NCBI RefSeq assembly: GCF_020042345.1
Contig: NZ_CP083387.1
Coordinates: 1,860,001 to 1,924,000, forward strand
Source: Arachidicoccus terrestris
GTDB taxonomy: Bacteria; Bacteroidota; Bacteroidia; Chitinophagales; Chitinophagaceae
Direction: 5' to 3'
Length of the DNA stretch: 64,000 nt
In this document: positions 17,211-24,850 of the stretch, piece by piece
Layout: each line of letters starts with the position of its first letter
Position numbering within the stretch: the first letter of the stretch is position 1
The notes under the pieces: generated by a model
The model's input: the letters and a program-made list of their open reading frames with translations, nothing else
Databases searched by the model: none
What the model was told of the DNA's origin: nothing
Translations under genes and position numbers: made by a program

Positions 17211-17687
17211 ATGGACAATCAAAATCTTTCAGAGAACAGGGTGGTATATGATTTTCAAAGCTACCACACACCCGTTACGCGTGCTATCTACGTTGGTGTG
17301 TTTTTAGGGTTCATTACCGCTATTGTCAATATTGCCTATTGGTCAATTTATGTTAATGTTACTGCATTAGGCATGTCTTCTTATATTGTCAATGTACAGA
17401 CCATCAGTTTTGGTTCCATCCTTCCACTGGTGACTTTTGGAATTCTCTGGGCTACATTCAGTCACTATTTCAAAAAAGCCGGTCCATTGATTACGATCAT
17501 ACTATTTGCGCTGGCCACCTTATGGTTAATTATGGTTGTTGCCGGTGGTGATTACGGTACGAACCCCACTACGATAGCACAGTTTAAAGAATTGGTGATC
17601 CCTATTCTGGCTTTCATCGGTATTGCTGGCTGTATCGCTTTCCCGATCTGCTTTAAGAGCAAGAAAGTAGAAGATATGATGTTATAA
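17211..17687 (+). CDS. Small integral membrane protein, four predicted helices
   Basis: Function unknown. The 158-aa protein has a polar N-terminus of about 24 residues and four hydrophobic segments (near residues 25-50, 62-85, 92-112 and 128-148), ending in a lysine-rich cytoplasmic tail (FKSKKVEDMML). No enzymatic motif is seen. It has its own promoter box and a strong terminator, so it is transcribed alone. Confidence 0.8.
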   Translation: MDNQNLSENRVVYDFQSYHTPVTRAIYVGVFLGFITAIVNIAYWSIYVNVTALGMSSYIVNVQTISFGSILPLVTFGILWATFSHYFKKAGPLITIILFALATLWLIMVVAGGDYGTNPTTIAQFKELVIPILAFIGIAGCIAFPICFKSKKVEDMML

Positions 17688-17710
17688 AATCATCCGATTT
17701 ATAAAAAACT

Positions 17711-17746
17711 AAAGGGGACCTCCAGTTACGGAACGTCCCCTTTTTT
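17711..17746 (+). terminator. Rho-independent terminator
   Basis: AAAGGGGAC (17711-17719) pairs with GTCCCCTTT (17735-17743) in a T-run to 17746. It lies only 17 bases before the next start codon. Confidence 0.88.
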
Positions 17747-17763
17747 AAGGCCTCATCTGAAAA

Positions 17764-19158
17764 ATGAAACAAATACCTAAATTAATCGCTTCCTTCTCCA
17801 CACTCATCCCCTATAAGCGCTGCTGCTATCTGGTGGCCCTTTTAGTTTTTGTGGGTTGTAACCAACAAAAAGCAAACGGTGAAAATAAAGGAGCTGCAGC
17901 GCCGCCAGCTGCTCAAATGGTCGCCGGGAGCAGTCAACATCTTACCGCAGCCGAAAAGGCCAACAGTATTATGGTTGTCAACTGGAATATAGAATGGCTG
18001 GGTTCCGCCGTCAACGGACCCAAGAATAAAGAACAGCAACTTCGAAACGCTGTCAAAATACTGCAGTACCTGAAGGCCGACCTCTATTGCCTCTGTGAGA
18101 TCGTGGACCCCGCATCACTGATAAAGTTAACAGAGGCTCTGGGCAGCAACTATGCCTATGCCCTGTCTCCATATGCATCCGGTGCCAGATCCGCCAAAGA
18201 TCCGGGATACGGCAATGCCCAGAAACTCGCTTTTATCTATAATACCACCCGGTTTAAAAATATAAAGACCAGCGCTTATTTATCGCGTGACCCCAGAGCG
18301 GGCTTTTACTTTGCGTCCGGCAGGTATCCATTTAACCTGGAGGCCACTGTCCATACAGCCGAAGTTGACCAGCCGGTAGATTTTATGATCCTTCATGCAA
18401 AGTCTGGTGCGGACCAGAGCAGCTATGACAGAAGACGCAAAGCCGCCATGGCATTAAAAGCGGCCATCGATAAAGAGAAAAATAGCGAAGCAATCATGTT
18501 ATTGGGTGATTTTAATGACCATGTCAAAGGCTCTATCACTGCCGGTAAGCCTTCTCCTTATATTGCTTTTACTGAGGACCCTGCCTATCATGTCCTCACA
18601 GAAAGCCTGGCAGATGGGAGATCGACTCTTGACTATGCGGGTGTGATAGATCAACAGATCATTTCCAAGGCCCTGAACAGATATTATCTATCCGGCTCCA
18701 CAGGAATCCGGGCGGATATTACTTCTGTTGTCCCTGACTTTAAAAGAGGGGGGACATCAGATCATTATCCGGTCAGCAGCGTGTTTATTTTCGACAAAAA
18801 ACGATACGATGCACCGCCTTTAGCGACAGTGATAAACAATAGTCTGAAGACTTCCAAAGATGATGCAGATGAGGCAGAAGACGCAGCGACAGCTTCAAAA
18901 CCGCAGAAACTTCAGCAAAAAATCTTTTCCGCTAGTGTTTCGACCGGCAACATTCTGATTCAGGCAGCGGTAAAAAGCCAGCATATCCAGTTCATCCTAT
19001 ACAACAAACGGCAACACAAAGTATTATCCGTACACAGGAAATATATACTTAAAGGAGACCATTTTAGACTGAAAACCCCCGATTTATATAAGGGAGACTA
19101 CACGCTGGTTATCTTTTCAGATCATGGCAAGCAGGTGATCCCCTTTACGGTTAAATAA
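17764..19158 (+). CDS. Lipoprotein endonuclease/exonuclease/phosphatase family protein
   Basis: 464 aa. The N-terminus is a signal with lipobox (LVFVGC). Residues about 60-350 form an EEP-fold hydrolase: VVNWNIEWLG, then LYCLCEIVD (metal-binding Glu), ILHAKSGADQSS, LLGDFNDHV (catalytic Asp/Asn), and TSDHYPVSSVF (final His). These are the DNase I/endonuclease-like motifs, so a surface nuclease or phosphodiesterase is expected. A low-complexity acidic linker (DDADEAEDAATA) leads to an 80-residue beta-rich C-terminal domain (FILYNKRQHKVLSVHRKYI) that resembles a secretion or wall-sorting tail without being assignable. It sits alone, 17 bases after a terminator. Confidence 0.85.
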   Translation: MKQIPKLIASFSTLIPYKRCCYLVALLVFVGCNQQKANGENKGAAAPPAAQMVAGSSQHLTAAEKANSIMVVNWNIEWLGSAVNGPKNKEQQLRNAVKILQYLKADLYCLCEIVDPASLIKLTEALGSNYAYALSPYASGARSAKDPGYGNAQKLAFIYNTTRFKNIKTSAYLSRDPRAGFYFASGRYPFNLEATVHTAEVDQPVDFMILHAKSGADQSSYDRRRKAAMALKAAIDKEKNSEAIMLLGDFNDHVKGSITAGKPSPYIAFTEDPAYHVLTESLADGRSTLDYAGVIDQQIISKALNRYYLSGSTGIRADITSVVPDFKRGGTSDHYPVSSVFIFDKKRYDAPPLATVINNSLKTSKDDADEAEDAATASKPQKLQQKIFSASVSTGNILIQAAVKSQHIQFILYNKRQHKVLSVHRKYILKGDHFRLKTPDLYKGDYTLVIFSDHGKQVIPFTVK

Positions 19159-19160
19159 CG

Positions 19161-19712
19161 TTATTCAGGTTTCTGTTTTTTAGTCCTCTCTGCTTTTTCC
19201 CAGGTCGTAAGCACATTTCTGGCAGCAGAAGTCAACCCGGCGGCGCCATCCTCAAAATGATATTCAATTATGGCCCTGACCTCGGGCCTGATTTCAGGGA
19301 CCGCCCGGCCGATCTGCCCCAAAATATGCATGGCAAAGGCCCGAATGGCAATCGCCTTGCCAGGATCCTGAACCAGCTCAAAACAATAATAGGCGGTCTT
19401 ATCATACAGATCGGGATGCAAGGTACAATCTCTCAATATCCGAAGCGTATTTCTGAGAAGCGCGTCCTGTGGATTCTCCATGTCTAATAACGCTACCAGC
19501 TCAGCCTGACAGCTATCCGTCCAACCCGGCTTCAATTTAGCCGCCAGGCTAAAACACCATGCAGCCCTTTTGCCGAGAGTCACGTTCTGCGAAGACATCA
19601 GCTTTAGTAAATGCCTAAAGTCAATTTCTGACCGGGTCGCCGAAACGGCGATTTGCTCTACCTGCTCTTTGTCCAGGTGTTTAGGAGCCAATAAAGCGTT
19701 CTCTATCGTCAT
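19161..19712 (-). CDS. HEAT/ARM-repeat-like protein
   Basis: A 183-aa soluble, all-helical protein with regularly spaced LGKRAAWCFSLAAKL, LLRNTLRILRD and IRAFAMHILGQIG helices, which is the pattern of HEAT-like repeats. Such folds bind other proteins; no partner is known. Its start is 24 bases upstream of the cutC stop region's neighbour, so it is the downstream gene of a cutC operon on the minus strand. Its end is two bases from the convergent nuclease gene. Confidence 0.75.
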   Translation of the reverse strand: MTIENALLAPKHLDKEQVEQIAVSATRSEIDFRHLLKLMSSQNVTLGKRAAWCFSLAAKLKPGWTDSCQAELVALLDMENPQDALLRNTLRILRDCTLHPDLYDKTAYYCFELVQDPGKAIAIRAFAMHILGQIGRAVPEIRPEVRAIIEYHFEDGAAGLTSAARNVLTTWEKAERTKKQKPE

Positions 19713-19736
19713 AGCTAGCCCACTTTTTAAAATAGA

Positions 19737-20450
19737 TCATTTTGATAACAGCGCTTTCATGGCATGGATTTCTCCCGTATCAACTATCAAATTATCCAGG
19801 CGCTCATTCATTTCCGGGACAGTATATTCCATAGCGGAAGGCACAACCATGCGAGCACTGGAATGGAACTCCTCCGCACCTGCTGCTATTAGCTGGGGCA
19901 AGGTTGTACTGCGCACGCCACTGCCAGGTAAAATAATAATGTCATTACCGGCCATGCGAATCAGTTCGCTGATTAGGGCCATCCCTCCTGCCACTGTCGG
20001 ATGCTGTCCACTAGTCAGTACACGGTTACAGCCGCAATCAATCAGATCGTTTAATGCTTCCAGGGGTGCTTTTGCCCGGTCAAAGGCTCTATGAAAAGTA
20101 ATTTCGAGCGGATAACTGAGCTCCACCAAACGGCGGGTACGTTCCTTATCAATACTGCCATCCTTGTCTAACAAGCCAAGTACGGCACCGGTAAACCCTA
20201 ATTCCTTACACAATAGCAGGTCCTTTTTCATCACTTCATAGCTATCTTCGTCATATAAAAAATCTCCTCCTCTTGGCCGGATTATCGGAAATGCCGGTAT
20301 CCCTACCTTCTCAATAACGGTTCGTAATGTGCCATAAGAAGGCGTTGTGCCGCCTTCTTCGGGATTCTCACAGAGTTCCAGACGATCCGCGCCTGCTTTT
20401 TCTGCCAGAATTGCAGAGTGAACATTAAAAACGGCAATTTCCAATAACAT
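19737..20450 (-). CDS. cutC: CutC-family protein
   Basis: A 237-aa TIM-barrel protein of the CutC family, historically tied to copper homeostasis though the true biochemical role is disputed. Signature blocks are EIAVFNVHSAILAEKAGADR, LCENPEEGGTTPS, IRPRGGDFLYD, the ITFHRAFDRA block and RVLTSGQHPTVAGG. Length and start are standard. It leads a two-gene unit with the HEAT-like gene. It lies directly downstream of rplL, in the place where rpoB is normally found. Confidence 0.92.
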   Translation of the reverse strand: MLLEIAVFNVHSAILAEKAGADRLELCENPEEGGTTPSYGTLRTVIEKVGIPAFPIIRPRGGDFLYDEDSYEVMKKDLLLCKELGFTGAVLGLLDKDGSIDKERTRRLVELSYPLEITFHRAFDRAKAPLEALNDLIDCGCNRVLTSGQHPTVAGGMALISELIRMAGNDIIILPGSGVRSTTLPQLIAAGAEEFHSSARMVVPSAMEYTVPEMNERLDNLIVDTGEIHAMKALLSK

Positions 20451-20545
20451 ATAGAATCAGGGTTAATTTCAATAAAAGTACAGGAGGCAAATTACAAAAT
20501 AACCTTGAACGTTTCCCACAATTAATTGCCAATGGGCTATAAATA

Positions 20546-20574
20546 CAAAACCCGCTGCCATGCAACGGGTTTGT
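20546..20574 (-). terminator. Terminator after rplL
   Basis: On the minus strand ACAAACCCG pairs with CGGGTTTTGT across an 11-base loop. It closes the ribosomal-protein unit before cutC. Confidence 0.75.
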
Positions 20575-20611
20575 GTTGAATATTCTTGGAAGCCCTAATG
20601 GGTGAACGAAC

Positions 20612-20983
20612 TTATTTTACTTCCACTTCAGCTCCAGCGTCTTTCAGTTTAGCCGCAACTTCGTCAGCTTCTGCTTTAGAAACACCTTCTTTGATTGCTT
20701 TAGGAGCACCGTCTACCATTTCTTTAGCTTCTTTCAGACCTAAGCCAGTGATTTCTTTAACCACTTTAACTACGCCTAACTTGCTAGCGCCACCGCTAAC
20801 CAGAACTACGTCAAATGCAGTTTTTTCTTCAGCTGCAGCTTCACCTGCACCACCACCAGAAACAACTACTGCAGCAGCAGCTGGTTCGATACCGTATTCA
20901 GTTTTCAGAACTTCTGCTAATTCCTGTACTTCTTTTACTGTTAAGCCTACTAATTGCTCGGCTAATGCTTTTACTTCTGCCAT
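20612..20983 (-). CDS. rplL: 50S ribosomal protein L7/L12
   Basis: Stalk protein that recruits translational GTPases. The protein is 123 aa from the ATG at 20983 ([20 protein letters not shown]). An upstream in-frame ATG at 21010 would add nine residues unlike the family. The alanine-rich hinge and the C-terminal domain ([22 protein letters not shown], then LKEAKEMVD) are clear. It is the last gene of rplK-rplA-rplJ-rplL and is followed by a terminator, not by rpoB. Confidence 0.97.
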   Translation of the reverse strand: MAEVKALAEQLVGLTVKEVQELAEVLKTEYGIEPAAAAVVVSGGGAGEAAAEEKTAFDVVLVSGGASKLGVVKVVKEITGLGLKEAKEMVDGAPKAIKEGVSKAEADEVAAKLKDAGAEVEVK

Positions 20984-21056
20984 TTTGTTTTCAATTTTTT
21001 CCGCTTTCATTGCCTTAAAGCGCTCCAGCGGAGGGTTTTAAAAAAATTATTAATAC

Positions 21057-21085
21057 TTGGCACGCTATAGATCATGCGCTGCCAA
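21057..21085 (-). promoter_or_regulatory. Hairpin between rplJ and rplL
   Basis: On the minus strand TTGGCAGCGC pairs with GCGTGCCAA (one bulged base) around a ten-base loop. An AT-rich tract with TTTTTTT follows before rplL. It resembles a leaky terminator or an RNA-processing site that could set the L7/L12 to L10 ratio (four or six to one in ribosomes). Confidence 0.55.
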
Positions 21086-21136
21086 AAAGTTTACCTATTA
21101 TGCAGTCCTTATGCTGCACAATAAGATAGATTTACA

Positions 21137-21715
21137 TTATTCTGCTGCAGGCGCTTCAGGAGCCTCGGGTGCAGCAGGTGCTTCTGCTGCCGGAGCCTCT
21201 TCAGTCGTTGCATCTGCACCTTCTGCTTTATTCTCCTTATTCTGTAAAGCAGCAACAACGCGCTGGATTGGAGACTGCAGTAAGCCGATAACTTCACCGA
21301 TAAGCTCTTCTCGTGTCTTGATCTTGGTCAGCGCATCCAGATTCTTATCACCGCTGTAGATCTCACCATTGATGAAAGCTGCTTTCAGCTCAGGTTTCTC
21401 TTTTTTACCCTCTTTACGGAAACTGCTGATGATAACGGCCGGCTCTTTGGGATTCTCAGAGAACATCAAAGCGGTTACGTTATTCAGCGATTCGTAAACA
21501 CCTGTATATTTTTCAGCGTCAATAGCTTCCAGTGCCTTTTTAATCAGCGTGTTCTTCGCCACTTTCATTTCAACATTCTTGTTGAAACAAGCCCGGCGTA
21601 AAGTACCGATTTGTTCTACGGTAAGAGATTCCGTATTGGTTACATAGAAGTTATTATATTGATTGAACTTTTCTTTTAAAAGTTCAATTACTTCATTTTT
21701 TTGATCTTTGGTCAT
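21137..21715 (-). CDS. rplJ: 50S ribosomal protein L10 with acidic tail
   Basis: L10 anchors L7/L12 dimers to the 50S stalk base. ATG 21715 gives MTKDQKNEVIELLKEKF, a normal start; a TTG two codons earlier is also in frame. The body matches L10 (FYVTNTESLTVEQIGTLRRA, KVAKNTLIKKALE). After residue about 165 there is an Ala/Pro/Glu repeat tail of about 25 residues (EEAPAAEAPAAPEAPEAPAAE), which is not part of the canonical fold. Spacing to rplA is 43 bases and to rplL 153 bases. Confidence 0.96.
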   Translation of the reverse strand: MTKDQKNEVIELLKEKFNQYNNFYVTNTESLTVEQIGTLRRACFNKNVEMKVAKNTLIKKALEAIDAEKYTGVYESLNNVTALMFSENPKEPAVIISSFRKEGKKEKPELKAAFINGEIYSGDKNLDALTKIKTREELIGEVIGLLQSPIQRVVAALQNKENKAEGADATTEEAPAAEAPAAPEAPEAPAAE

Positions 21716-21758
21716 TTTCAAAAATTTTTGATGTTTGTAAACTAATCTTTTTACAAAA

Positions 21759-22454
21759 TTAGTTCTGAACAGATTTAGTATCTACTGCGATGCCAGGTCC
21801 CATAGTGGCAGCCAGGCTGACACCTTTTACGTACACACCTTTTGCTGCAGTCGGTTTCAATTTGATCAGGGCATTGATCAGTTCCTGACCATTTGCAGCG
21901 ATCTTATCAGCTGTGAAGGAGATACGACCAATAGATGCGTGAACAATACCTGCCTTATCTACTTTAAAGGCGATTTTACCACCTTTAACGTCGTTTACAG
22001 CGGCTGCAACATCATTGGTTACGGTACCGGTTTTAGGGTTAGGCATCAGGTTACGGGGACCTAAGATTTTACCTAAGCGACCGATTTTAGGCATCACGGA
22101 AGGCGTAGCGATAATTACATCGACATCTGTCCAACCGCCATCAATTTTTTGGATGAATTCGTCCAGACCAACAAAATCAGCACCTGCTTCAGTAGCAGCT
22201 GCTTCTTTATCAGGTGTACAAAGTACCAGAACTCGTTTCGTTTTACCAGTTCCATGAGGAAGGGTTACAGTGCCACGCACCTGCTGATCTGCTTTCTTAG
22301 GATCAACACCCAGACGGATGTGTACATCCACAGAACTATCAAACTTGGTAGTATTGGTTTCTTTAACCAATGCAGAAGCTTCTGTCAGTGAATAGAACTT
22401 ATTGCTATCGACTTTCGCTTCCGCTACTTTTCTTTTTTTAGTAATTTTTGCCAT
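21759..22454 (-). CDS. rplA: 50S ribosomal protein L1
   Basis: 231-aa L1, which shapes the L1 stalk and helps release E-site tRNA. It begins [15 protein letters not shown] and contains [33 protein letters not shown], and the signature [20 protein letters not shown] near the middle. It lies 25 bases downstream of rplK in the same operon. L1 usually represses its own operon by binding the mRNA leader; no such site could be recognised by eye here. Confidence 0.98.
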   Translation of the reverse strand: MAKITKKRKVAEAKVDSNKFYSLTEASALVKETNTTKFDSSVDVHIRLGVDPKKADQQVRGTVTLPHGTGKTKRVLVLCTPDKEAAATEAGADFVGLDEFIQKIDGGWTDVDVIIATPSVMPKIGRLGKILGPRNLMPNPKTGTVTNDVAAAVNDVKGGKIAFKVDKAGIVHASIGRISFTADKIAANGQELINALIKLKPTAAKGVYVKGVSLAATMGPGIAVDTKSVQN

Positions 22455-22479
22455 TACAAATGAGTTTTAAGGATAAGAA

Positions 22480-22923
22480 TTAATTTTCCCACGGAGCGGT
22501 GCCATCAATAGTGAGACCCATGCTGCGTGCAGTGCCGGCAACCATTTTCATGGCGCTTTCAATAGTGAAACAGTTCAGGTCAGGCATTTTGTCTTGTGCG
22601 ATGGCCTCAACTTGTGCCCAAGTCACTTTTCCCACTTTGTTACGATTGCTTTCCTTAGAACCCTTTTTGATTTTGGCTGCTTCCATTAACTGGATAGAAG
22701 CTGGTGCTGTTTTGATGACAAAGTCAAAAGACTTATCAGAATAAACAGTAATTAATACCGGAAGCACTTTACCGGGTTTGTCCTGCGTTCTTGCATTGAA
22801 CTGCTTGCAGAATTCCATAATGTTTACACCTTTGGAACCCAGAGCAGGTCCTACCGGTGGCGCAGGATTGGCTTGTCCGCCTTTAACCTGCAACTTTACG
22901 AAACCAGAGATTTCTTTTGCCAT
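22480..22923 (-). CDS. rplK: 50S ribosomal protein L11
   Basis: 147-aa L11, part of the GTPase-associated centre. Sequence begins [29 protein letters not shown] and contains [14 protein letters not shown] and [17 protein letters not shown]. It is the first gene of the block. No nusG or secE lies upstream: the neighbouring gene is a divergent thioesterase 285 bases away, and a good promoter precedes rplK. Confidence 0.98.
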   Translation of the reverse strand: MAKEISGFVKLQVKGGQANPAPPVGPALGSKGVNIMEFCKQFNARTQDKPGKVLPVLITVYSDKSFDFVIKTAPASIQLMEAAKIKKGSKESNRNKVGKVTWAQVEAIAQDKMPDLNCFTIESAMKMVAGTARSMGLTIDGTAPWEN

Positions 22924-23008
22924 TTTAATACATTTTTTGGTGATAACGTCTTCGCAAAATGCTTAGACTCCCAATTCGCTATTCTCAAAAAAGAACTATT
23001 TGGGGCTG

Positions 23009-23044
23009 CAAAGGTAGAATAAAAAATGTAATATTGTGCAAAAA
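23009..23044 (-). promoter_or_regulatory. Promoter of the rplKAJL operon
   Basis: On the minus strand TACCTTTG (23009-23016) is an exact TAnnTTTG box, preceded about 22 bases upstream by TTTTTG (23039-23044), a good -33 match. Confidence 0.65.
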
Positions 23045-23160
23045 TTGGCGCATTTTCCTTTAAAAGGAAGAAATTCAGCGTATTATGGGGTGTATTTTAT
23101 GAATTTCGCGATAAAAACACAACAGCCCCATAAAAATAAGGATGTGCCTCCAGAATGTCG

Positions 23161-23168
23161 TAATTTTG
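23161..23168 (+). promoter_or_regulatory. -7 box of the thioesterase promoter
   Basis: TAATTTTG matches TAnnTTTG exactly, 40 bases before the start codon. Confidence 0.5.
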
Positions 23169-23208
23169 CCGCGCAAATCTCTCAATCATCAAGATCGAAG
23201 CTAAAACG

Positions 23209-23601
23209 ATGAACTTTTATACCCGAAAACTGATCAAACCCGGTGACCTGAACTCCAATAACACGCTTTTTGGAGGAACACTTTTAAAATGGATAGATGA
23301 AGAGGCCGCCATTTATGCCATTATCCAGCTGGGAACAGGCAATTGTGTCACTAAATTCATGTCTGAGATTGACTTTGTCAGCTCACCCAGACAGGGAGAC
23401 ATTATCGAGCTGGGTATCAAGGCCATCAAATTCGGTACAACATCGCTGACCCTGGCTTGCCAGGTCCGCAATAAGATTGACCACTCCATCATTCTCACCA
23501 TTGACAAAATTGTCTTTGTAACAGTGGATGCATCGGGCAAGCCCGTCCCCCATGGCAAAACAGAGATCACTTATACTGACCCACGGCTAAGAGAAGAGTG
23601 A
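23209..23601 (+). CDS. Acyl-CoA thioesterase, hotdog fold (YciA/BFIT type)
   Basis: A 130-aa single-hotdog-domain protein predicted to hydrolyse acyl-CoA thioesters in the cytosol. The diagnostic stretch is DLNSNNTLFGGTLLKWIDEEAAIYA, in which the Asn/Gly and Asp/Glu residues form the active site, followed by SEIDFVSSPRQGDIIELG. Length fits the YciA-like group. It is divergent from rplK and convergent, with six bases between stops, with an acyl-CoA dehydrogenase-like gene. Confidence 0.9.
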   Translation: MNFYTRKLIKPGDLNSNNTLFGGTLLKWIDEEAAIYAIIQLGTGNCVTKFMSEIDFVSSPRQGDIIELGIKAIKFGTTSLTLACQVRNKIDHSIILTIDKIVFVTVDASGKPVPHGKTEITYTDPRLREE

Positions 23602-23607
23602 GATAAA

Positions 23608-24756
23608 TCATACTGACTTTTTCTTTGTATGGCTTTTAGGCCGGGGAACGAACAGCGCATGCTGACTTCCGGTCTGAAAATCCCGCCAGACTTTGCCAAT
23701 GGCAGAATTCATACTTGCACCGGTTAGCCCTGTATATGGATATAATGTATCAACGATCTCCCGGCAAAGTACCGCCTGCGCCTGTGCATGCACAGAAACA
23801 GCTTTTGATTTTTGCAGATATGTCCTATTATCGGCTAGCCGCTCAACGGACATATGTTTTTTTACAAAGGACTCAAGCTCCTTGACCGCGCTCCACAACC
23901 TTTCCCTGACCTCGAGCCATCTGTTATAATAGTTATCCAGCAGCCGCCAGGCGTCAGCCGTCCAGTCAGGTATGGAGGCTCCTTTCGGCCGGCTCGCCTT
24001 TTTTTGCTTCCATAATAGCTCAACCTCCTCCATAAAATGCAGTGTCATACCGGATAAATTGGCCGCGATGGTTGCTTCTGCCAGAGGGCCGAAGGGCATG
24101 CGGTACAGGTTTTCCCTGATAACCGGCTTATCAGGATCGATATCGAAGGCTCTTTCAGATCCGATGGTCAGGTCAGTGACGGCAAAGGATTCACTAGCCG
24201 ATGCGATCAGCCCAATTGGATTCCAGGTCTTTTTTATGATTACTTCTTCTGGCAAGAATAAAAATGCGCGGACATTTTGTTGGCTTTGCAGGTAAACATT
24301 TGCTGTAAAAATCGTGGCGTGCGGCGCTCCGGTAGCATACTGCCATTCTCCTGTTATCACCGCCTGGCCATCTTTATTAGTCCTGCCCCTACCACCCACT
24401 GCACCGCTACCGGCCAGACACGCGTTTTCAGGTTTAAAGATCCTGCCGGCAAGTTGGGGGTCTAAATACCCCCCAAACCAACCGGCCCCACTACAGAGTG
24501 TAAAGACCCAGCCGGCACTTCCCTCTGCCCAACCAATGGCTTCCTCAAAACAGACGACTTCTATTAACGACCACTGCAGGCCTCCATAAGCCTTGGGGAC
24601 CAGTGCTTTAAACCAGCCCTGCGCATAAAACAGCTGAAGCTGCCTGGAGGTTAGCCTCCCGGTCGTCGTTGCCTTATCTGCCTCGCTTCTGAGTGTTGTG
24701 ATCCAGGCAGGATCCAAAAGTTTAGATGGGTGTGCGGCGTGGGAATGTTCGATCAT
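23608..24756 (-). CDS. Acyl-CoA dehydrogenase-like flavoprotein
   Basis: 382 aa. The N-terminal helical domain (FKALVPKAYGGLQWSLIEVVCFEEAIGW) and middle segment (SGAVGGRGRTNKDGQAVITGEW, then FAVTDLTIGSERAF) are those of the acyl-CoA dehydrogenase superfamily. The C-terminal half is diverged and lacks an obvious catalytic Glu in the usual setting. It resembles the DszC/HpaB-like side branch that includes flavin monooxygenases, so dehydrogenase activity is not assured. It lies 94 bases downstream of the PIG-L-like gene on the same strand. Confidence 0.8.
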   Translation of the reverse strand: MIEHSHAAHPSKLLDPAWITTLRSEADKATTTGRLTSRQLQLFYAQGWFKALVPKAYGGLQWSLIEVVCFEEAIGWAEGSAGWVFTLCSGAGWFGGYLDPQLAGRIFKPENACLAGSGAVGGRGRTNKDGQAVITGEWQYATGAPHATIFTANVYLQSQQNVRAFLFLPEEVIIKKTWNPIGLIASASESFAVTDLTIGSERAFDIDPDKPVIRENLYRMPFGPLAEATIAANLSGMTLHFMEEVELLWKQKKASRPKGASIPDWTADAWRLLDNYYNRWLEVRERLWSAVKELESFVKKHMSVERLADNRTYLQKSKAVSVHAQAQAVLCREIVDTLYPYTGLTGASMNSAIGKVWRDFQTGSQHALFVPRPKSHTKKKSV

Positions 24757-24850
24757 GTACTACGGTCTCTTATATGCAGCTGTGAAGGTAGTCCTTTACA
24801 ATCATAAATCATATCCCTGACTTGGCAGGCGGCTGAACGGCAAACATGGC

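Larger units (their letters stand above)
22924..23208. other. Divergent region rplK / thioesterase
   Basis: 285 bases containing a promoter on each strand (23009-23044 minus, 23161-23168 plus). The rplK transcript would have a leader of about 80 nt. No recognised ribosomal-protein leader motif was seen. Confidence 0.6.

Noticed and set aside
20586-21041. Ser/Thr/Ala-rich 151-aa plus-strand frame
   Set aside because: Antisense to rplL; composition reflects the complement of the Ala/Glu/Lys-rich L7/L12 codons.
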